Shown: positions 30,689 through 34,524 of the stretch, piece after piece | Layout of the letters: each line of letters starts with the position of its first letter | Numbering within the stretch: position 1 is the first letter of the stretch | NCBI GenBank assembly: GCA_934597345.1 | Contig: CAKTRJ010000024.1 | Location: 1 to 34,524, forward strand | Origin: an uncultured Oscillospiraceae bacterium | Lineage (GTDB): Bacteria; Bacillota; Clostridia; Oscillospirales; Oscillospiraceae | Reading direction: 5' to 3' | Length of the DNA stretch: 34,524 nucleotides | Position numbers and translations under genes: made by a program | Notes under the pieces: model-generated | What the model saw: only the letters and a program-made list of their open reading frames with translations | Told to the model about the DNA's origin: nothing | Database searches by the model: none

Positions 30689-31465
30689 TTATCTGAGCAG
30701 TGCCGTCAGGATCAGATACACGACCGCGCTGATGGCGGTGCCGACAAGCACCACAGCTTCCAGCACCGTCAACCCCGCCGCCCGGCGCAGACACTCCCCA
30801 TAGGACATATCCCACTTTTCCGGGGCCATAACATGGCGGGACAGCCGCAAATACACCACATAGCAAACCAGCGTGGCCAGTACGATCCCCAGTGTTATCT
30901 TCTGCCATATCGCAGGACCGTCTCCGCTGACCAGCGCCAGCACAGGCGCCACCAGTAAGGCGACAAGGTTTATCACTGTGCTGCCATTCTGCTTTTTTCC
31001 GTGCTTCTTCGCCGCTTCGGTATACGCCGTCAGCTCCGGCGGCTGTACCGCGTCGGGGCGCATCTGCTGCATGACGGTAAAGGCATCCCAATCGCATACA
31101 GCCTCCCAGCCGTTGTCTCGACGAAGTTGCTTGATAAGCTGGGCGTATTGATAGGAACCGATCTTCCCTATCAGCTCTGCCAGGCGGGGATCCTCCGGCA
31201 GCGTGAGGCTGCTGGGCATAGGGTGCTCCAGCTCCGGCGGCACGGTGAGACTGCCGTCCCCGATACGGTGGAACAGTTCGTCGATCTCCTCCGCCGCGGC
31301 ACCGGACGGAAACAGCGCGTACTGCCGCCCGCCGGATGCAGCCGGGGCAAAAACCGCTCTGCCCCACTTGATATTCTTCAGCGCCCAGCCCTGCCGGGAC
31401 ATCTCGCCCAGCCAGCGGATAAAATACGCCGTCTGCCACGGCGCGAACGGGATCATTTTTCGCAT
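30689..31465 (-). CDS. DUF2812-like membrane protein
   Basis: A 258-residue protein. The N terminus (MRKMIPFAPWQTAYFIRWLGEMSRQGWALKNIKWGRAVF) resembles DUF2812 proteins, in which such a domain precedes membrane helices. Three hydrophobic segments lie in the C-terminal third (about 168-187, 191-208 and 231-255). The function is unknown; relatives often sit beside PadR regulators, which are not seen here. The ATG at 31465 follows GGGGTGG. It has its own promoter with a palindrome next to the -35. Confidence 0.75.
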   Translation of the reverse strand: MRKMIPFAPWQTAYFIRWLGEMSRQGWALKNIKWGRAVFAPAASGGRQYALFPSGAAAEEIDELFHRIGDGSLTVPPELEHPMPSSLTLPEDPRLAELIGKIGSYQYAQLIKQLRRDNGWEAVCDWDAFTVMQQMRPDAVQPPELTAYTEAAKKHGKKQNGSTVINLVALLVAPVLALVSGDGPAIWQKITLGIVLATLVCYVVYLRLSRHVMAPEKWDMSYGECLRRAAGLTVLEAVVLVGTAISAVVYLILTALLR

Positions 31466-31489
31466 TGCGCCACCCCTTTCCTCTCTGTC

Positions 31490-31533
31490 AGTATAGCGGA
31501 AAGCCGCGGAAACGTCCAGCAACTTCAAGTTGC
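31490..31533 (-). promoter_or_regulatory. Promoter of the DUF2812-like gene with adjacent palindrome
   Basis: Reverse-strand TGGACG (31513-31518), a 17-bp spacer and TATACT (31490-31495). The perfect palindrome GCAACTTCAAGTTGC (31519-31533) abuts the -35. The same 7-bp arms recur in the terminator at 31561-31575. Confidence 0.6.
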
Positions 31534-31555
31534 GTTTGCTGTTTTTGAGAAAAAT

Positions 31556-31580
31556 CCGCCGCAACTTGAAGTTGCGGCGG
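31556..31580 (-). terminator. Terminator of the rqcH operon
   Basis: A 25-bp perfect palindrome with 12-bp arms (CCGCCGCAACTT) around one base, followed on the reverse strand by ATTTTTCTC. A one-base centre means the real loop opens a few pairs. Confidence 0.7.
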
Positions 31581-31591
31581 TGGTTTTACCC

Positions 31592-33319
31592 TTATTTTTT
31601 GCCCAGACGCTTCACCAGCTCTCCGTCGGGATCGACGTACATGGTCTGGTAGGTGGTATACACCACCATGCCGGGGCGGCTGGCGGCGGGCTTCTTCACG
31701 AACTTCACCGGCGTGTAGTCCACCGGCACCTTCGCGCTGCTTCGCGCCTGAGAGTAGTAGGCGGCCAGCACGGCGGCCTCGTGGAGGCTCTGCTCATCCG
31801 GCTCCCCGCCGTCGGTACACAGCAGCACATGGGAGCCGTGGATCTTCTGGGTGTGGAGCCAGATGTCCCACTTCTGCCCCTCCCTGGTGGTGAGCTTGTC
31901 ATTCTGTCGGTTGTTGCGGCCCACCAGGATACGCAGACCCGTGGAGGAGCGGAACTCACGGGGCTTGGAGGCACGCTGAAAACCGGGCTGCTTTTTGCCC
32001 CGCTGGCGGATATAGCCGCCGTCGGTCAGCTCCGTGCGGATGTCGTTGAAGTCCTGCTCGCTCTCCGCCTGCTGCAGCTCCTGCACCACGCTCTCCAGAT
32101 ACCGCAGCTCCTCCCGGCCCTTGGTCAGCTGCTCCGTCAGCATCCTTTCGGCGGTCTTGGCCTTGGCGTACTGCTTGAAGTACCGGGCGGCGTTCTCCTG
32201 GGGCGACAGGCGCACATCCAGCGGGATGTCCATGGCAGGGCAGCCCTCCTCATAGTAGTTCTCCGCCGTCAGCTTCCGCTGCCCCCGCTCCATGCGGTAC
32301 AGGTTGGCGGTGATCAGCTCGCCGCAGATGCGGAGGTGATCCCGGTCAAGGCAGGCGGCGTACTCCTTCTCCTGTGCAGCGATCTTCCGGCGCACACGGT
32401 CGCGGGCGTTGGCGGCGGTCTTGATGAGATCCTGCCCCTTTTGCTTTACCCGCTCTGCCTGCTCCCGCTCCTCATAGAAGCTGTCCAGCAGGGCGCTGAA
32501 GCTGCCGGCGGTCACATTGGCGCAGTAGTCGCCGTACTGGCGGATGGGGCCGTAGGTGAAATCGAAAGGCTTTCCATTGCGGTACAGCACCGTGGGCGTA
32601 AACGCACCGCCGTTGACCTGTGCCTGCCATGCGGCAAAGCTATCCCACAGACGGCTGTCGGCGATGCGGTGGTCGCTTTCATCGTAGGCGCGGCTGACGA
32701 TCTCACGGGCCATCAGCGGCGGCATGGCGGTAAACGTATCCAGCAGCCAGCCGTCCAGCGGCATTTCCTCACGGGGCAGCAGCGCCGTGAAATCCTCCCG
32801 CGTCACCGTCAGAGGATCGCGTTTCGCCTGCCGGGGCGGCAGATGGTAGAACAGGCCCGGCAGCACCTGCCGCTCCTGGGACATCTCCAGGTCTACGCGC
32901 CGCAGGCAGTCCAGGATCCGCCCCTCCTTGTCACAGAGAATCAGATTGGCGTGGCGGCCCAAGGCCTCCAGAATCAGGGCAAAGCGGCTCTGCTCCCCCA
33001 TCTCGTCGGTGGCCTCAATGTGCAGCGTCACCACGCGCTCCAGCGGCGCCTGCTCGATGGACACGATGCGCCCGTTGCCGATGCGCTTGCGCAGCAGCAT
33101 GCAGAACATGGGCGGCTGGGACGGGTTGTCCCGCAGCTGCTCCGTCATATGGATGCGGGGCTGGTTGGGGTTGGCGCACAGCAGCAGCCTCCGGCTGCCC
33201 CGCAGAAGCAGCACCACCTGATCCCGTGCGGGCTGCTGAATTTTCTCGATCCTCGCGCCGGTCAGCTGCGGCGCAAGCTCATCCACCACTGCCCGCAGGC
33301 AAACGGCATCCAAAGGCAT
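31592..33319 (-). CDS. rqcH: Ribosome quality-control protein RqcH (NFACT family)
   Basis: A 575-residue NFACT protein. The N-terminal NFACT-N domain begins MPLDAVCLRAVVDELAPQLTGARIEKI. A long charged coiled-coil region (about 290-430) is followed by the NFACT-R domain with GLRILVGRNNRQNDKL and WDIWLHTQKIHGSHVLL. RqcH binds obstructed 50S subunits and recruits tRNA-Ala for C-terminal alanine tailing of stalled chains. The D-R pair used in this activity seems to be E94-R95 here (APLERVV), a conservative change if the alignment by eye is right. It starts 3 bp after mrnC with GGAGGA upstream. Confidence 0.94.
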   Translation of the reverse strand: MPLDAVCLRAVVDELAPQLTGARIEKIQQPARDQVVLLLRGSRRLLLCANPNQPRIHMTEQLRDNPSQPPMFCMLLRKRIGNGRIVSIEQAPLERVVTLHIEATDEMGEQSRFALILEALGRHANLILCDKEGRILDCLRRVDLEMSQERQVLPGLFYHLPPRQAKRDPLTVTREDFTALLPREEMPLDGWLLDTFTAMPPLMAREIVSRAYDESDHRIADSRLWDSFAAWQAQVNGGAFTPTVLYRNGKPFDFTYGPIRQYGDYCANVTAGSFSALLDSFYEEREQAERVKQKGQDLIKTAANARDRVRRKIAAQEKEYAACLDRDHLRICGELITANLYRMERGQRKLTAENYYEEGCPAMDIPLDVRLSPQENAARYFKQYAKAKTAERMLTEQLTKGREELRYLESVVQELQQAESEQDFNDIRTELTDGGYIRQRGKKQPGFQRASKPREFRSSTGLRILVGRNNRQNDKLTTREGQKWDIWLHTQKIHGSHVLLCTDGGEPDEQSLHEAAVLAAYYSQARSSAKVPVDYTPVKFVKKPAASRPGMVVYTTYQTMYVDPDGELVKRLGKK

Positions 33320-33322
33320 GGC

Positions 33323-33724
33323 TCATTCCTCCATCATGATGTTGAACAGTTCGTTGATCCGCGCCCGCTGTCCGTTGAGATACAGCCAGCCCAGCAGCGC
33401 CTCCAGCGCCGTGGCCTGCTGATACTGGGCACGGCTGGCATGGTGCGGGATGGAATGGACGTTGGCGTTGCGGCCCCGCTTGAACACGGCGTGCTCCTCC
33501 TCCGTCAGCAGCGGCAGGATCTTCTCGCTGAGCTCCGCCTGCTTCGGCGCGCACACCAGCTCGATGGTGGCCCGGTGCAGGCCCTTGCCGGTGGCCTTTC
33601 CGTGGGCGCACAGCCAAGTGCGCACCAGAAGCTCATACACGCCGTCCCCCAGATGGGCCAGGCCGATGCTGCTGATGCCCCTGATCTCATCAGCGGGCAG
33701 CTGTATGGTAAAATAATCTGTCAT
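33323..33724 (-). CDS. mrnC: Mini-ribonuclease III
   Basis: A 133-residue MrnC: an RNase III catalytic domain without the dsRNA-binding domain. The signature GLAHLGDGVYELLVRTWL (D27, E31), RGRNANVHSIPHHASRAQYQQATALEALLGWLYL and the C-terminal NELFNIMMEE are all present. It matures the ends of 23S rRNA. The ATG at 33724 follows AGGAG and lies 2 bp after the upstream gene; rqcH follows 3 bp later, so the three genes are cotranscribed. Confidence 0.95.
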   Translation of the reverse strand: MTDYFTIQLPADEIRGISSIGLAHLGDGVYELLVRTWLCAHGKATGKGLHRATIELVCAPKQAELSEKILPLLTEEEHAVFKRGRNANVHSIPHHASRAQYQQATALEALLGWLYLNGQRARINELFNIMMEE

Positions 33725-33726
33725 AG

Positions 33727-34134
33727 TTACTCCTGTGCTCTCAATTTGGAAAGAATCGACTCTACCCGGTAAATGGCATCGTCCACCTGACGCTGTGCGT
33801 CACGGATCTTGGACTGCACCATCATATCCGCGATGAAGCCATCGAAAAAGTAATCGGCAAAGGTAAGAAAATCACCGGTGTTCACATTCAGCGTTTCGGA
33901 CACATCCGCCAGTTCACGGCTGAAAACCTCCAGGTCACGCTTGGCCTGTTCCATATAGCGCTGCGCGTCATCCATCTTGCTGTGCTTGGCAAAGGTACTC
34001 AGCAGTCCGCCGCCGAAAAGATCCAGCAGGCCCCAATTTCCGGCACTGTCCAGTTCCTGCCGGGCGCCGTACAGGCTGTCCAACGCCCGCTGGCCTGCGT
34101 CAATGGCTTCCTGCCGCTCTCGGTCTATCATCAT
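33727..34134 (-). CDS. Uncharacterised helical protein at the head of the mrnC-rqcH operon
   Basis: A 135-residue protein predicted to be almost entirely helical, with heptad-like stretches (RERQEAIDAGQRALDSLYGA; RQVDDAIYRVESILSKLRAQ) around a Gly-rich centre, NWGLLDLFGGGLLSTFAKHSKMDDAQ. No signal peptide is seen. I recognise the FGGG..ST..KHSKMDDA pattern as recurring in Firmicutes hypothetical proteins, but know no function. The first of two adjacent ATGs (34134) is seven bases after AGGAGG. It is 2 bp before mrnC. Confidence 0.85.
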   Translation of the reverse strand: MMIDRERQEAIDAGQRALDSLYGARQELDSAGNWGLLDLFGGGLLSTFAKHSKMDDAQRYMEQAKRDLEVFSRELADVSETLNVNTGDFLTFADYFFDGFIADMMVQSKIRDAQRQVDDAIYRVESILSKLRAQE

Positions 34135-34178
34135 AAGGCAACCTCCTTGTTCTCGCTGCCGCGCTCTCATTGCCGCTT

Positions 34179-34207
34179 AGTATAGCATAATTCTCCCCCG
34201 GCCGCAA
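34179..34207 (-). promoter_or_regulatory. Promoter of the mrnC-rqcH operon
   Basis: Reverse-strand TTGCGG (34202-34207), 17-bp spacer, and TGC-TATACT extended -10 (34179-34184), 45 bp before the first ATG. Confidence 0.65.
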
Positions 34208-34270
34208 GGCATGCGCATACGCCATTCTCTCCCCTCAAGAAAATTTTTGCAGAAATTTGAAAATTAGGGG

Positions 34271-34299
34271 TTGACTTTTTCCGGTCTATCTGCTATATT
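34271..34299 (+). promoter_or_regulatory. Strong promoter ahead of tRNA-Ala-like sequence
   Basis: TTGACT (34271-34276), 17-bp spacer, TATATT (34294-34299). It lies 34 bp before a tRNA-Ala 5' segment, which suggests a stable-RNA promoter. Confidence 0.8.
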
Positions 34300-34332
34300 A
34301 AGCAAGTCGACAGCGACATGACAACAAAATGT

Positions 34333-34358
34333 GGGGGTATAGCTCAGTTGGGAGAGCA
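34333..34358 (+). pseudogene. tRNA-Ala 5' fragment 1
   Basis: GGGGGTATAGCTCAGTTGGG and the next six bases match the acceptor and D-arm of tRNA-Ala. The sequence then departs entirely: there is no anticodon arm, T-loop or CCA before the next fragment. The intervening 91 bases contain CCGGAAG/CTTCCGG arms (about 34413-34443) but no tRNA remainder. Confidence 0.7.
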
Positions 34359-34449
34359 AGTCACCAGTAAAGCAACCCGCAATCGCAATGCGGCATCTAA
34401 AAAGTTAATATCCCGGAAGTCCAGTAAAATCAAGGGCTTCCGGTTCCAT

Positions 34450-34471
34450 GGGGGTATAGCTCAGCTGGGAG
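34450..34471 (+). pseudogene. tRNA-Ala 5' fragment 2
   Basis: A second copy of the tRNA-Ala 5' segment (22 bases, one C/T difference from the first) starts 117 bp after fragment 1. It breaks off at the end of the D-loop. The remaining 53 bases of the window are unrelated to tRNA and hold nothing I can identify. Confidence 0.65.
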
Positions 34472-34524
34472 CCCGGTTGAAGCGGTAAACAACCCCCGCA
34501 CTAATTGAATAAGAAATTACTCAG

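Noticed and set aside
31001..33772. A 923-residue plus-strand open frame opposite rqcH and mrnC
   Set aside because: It is antisense to two well-recognised genes, is rich in His/Leu/Gln/Gly as expected of GC-rich shadows, shows no domain and has no ribosome site.
34333..34471. Functional tRNA-Ala genes, or a tRNA split by an intron
   Set aside because: No 3' half, anticodon arm or CCA is present in the window, and the breaks are at the D-arm, not in the anticodon loop where introns are usual.
1..34524. CRISPR arrays, prophage or insertion sequences
   Set aside because: No regularly spaced repeats, cas genes, capsid/terminase or transposase reading frames were seen.

Overview
The window looks like chromosome of a G+C-rich, strictly anaerobic, spore-forming Clostridia member, most likely Oscillospiraceae-like (Flavonifractor/Oscillibacter type). 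This rests on the sporulation genes (spoIIR, a GerW/YtfJ gene, a SpoIVFB-like site-2 protease), the IspH-S1 fusion typical of Clostridia, the strict-anaerobe type of hybrid cluster protein, and several Fe-S flavoenzymes. The genus is inferred from gene content only. No CRISPR array, prophage or intact insertion sequence was seen.

Layout. 1-5.6 kb: the 3' part of a tRNA-Glu gene, a LysR regulator, two paralogous small membrane proteins that share a near-identical 33-bp promoter block, an Fe-S aldo/keto reductase with a PhzF-family protein, and hcp. 5.6-10.6 kb: a reverse-strand operon of a 931-residue Fe-S/FAD oxidoreductase followed by hypA and hypB. A GntR/FadR-type regulator is divergent from it and a FadR-like operator lies between them. 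10.6-14.0 kb: lgt and a YmfF/YmfH pair of M16 peptidase homologues. 14.07-14.35 kb: a non-coding element of about 275 bp with terminal inverted repeats bounded by TA. 14.4-16.2 kb: niaR and a PTS EIIC-like membrane protein whose promoter carries a strong dyad. 16.3-26.5 kb: a long, tightly packed reverse-strand run: site-2 protease, scpA, scpB, DUF2953, gerW-like, dac, rluB, RpiR-type regulator, HI0933-type flavoprotein, cmk, plsC, ispH-rpsA. 26.6-31.5 kb: small membrane proteins, spoIIR, an ispE gene fused to a membrane/zinc-ribbon domain, DUF1015, DUF378 and DUF2812 genes. 31.6-34.2 kb: an operon of an unknown helical protein, mrnC and rqcH. 34.2-34.5 kb: a strong promoter followed by two truncated tRNA-Ala 5' segments, perhaps a mosaic contig end.

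Most genes are core housekeeping (chromosome segregation, isoprenoid and lipid synthesis, ribosome maturation and rescue, sporulation). The parts most likely to hold new biology are the oxidoreductase-hypAB unit, which has no hydrogenase nearby; the inverted-repeat element at 14.07-14.35 kb; the niaR-linked transporter; the twin small membrane proteins; and two fused isoprenoid genes (ispE, ispH), each with a possible internal start.
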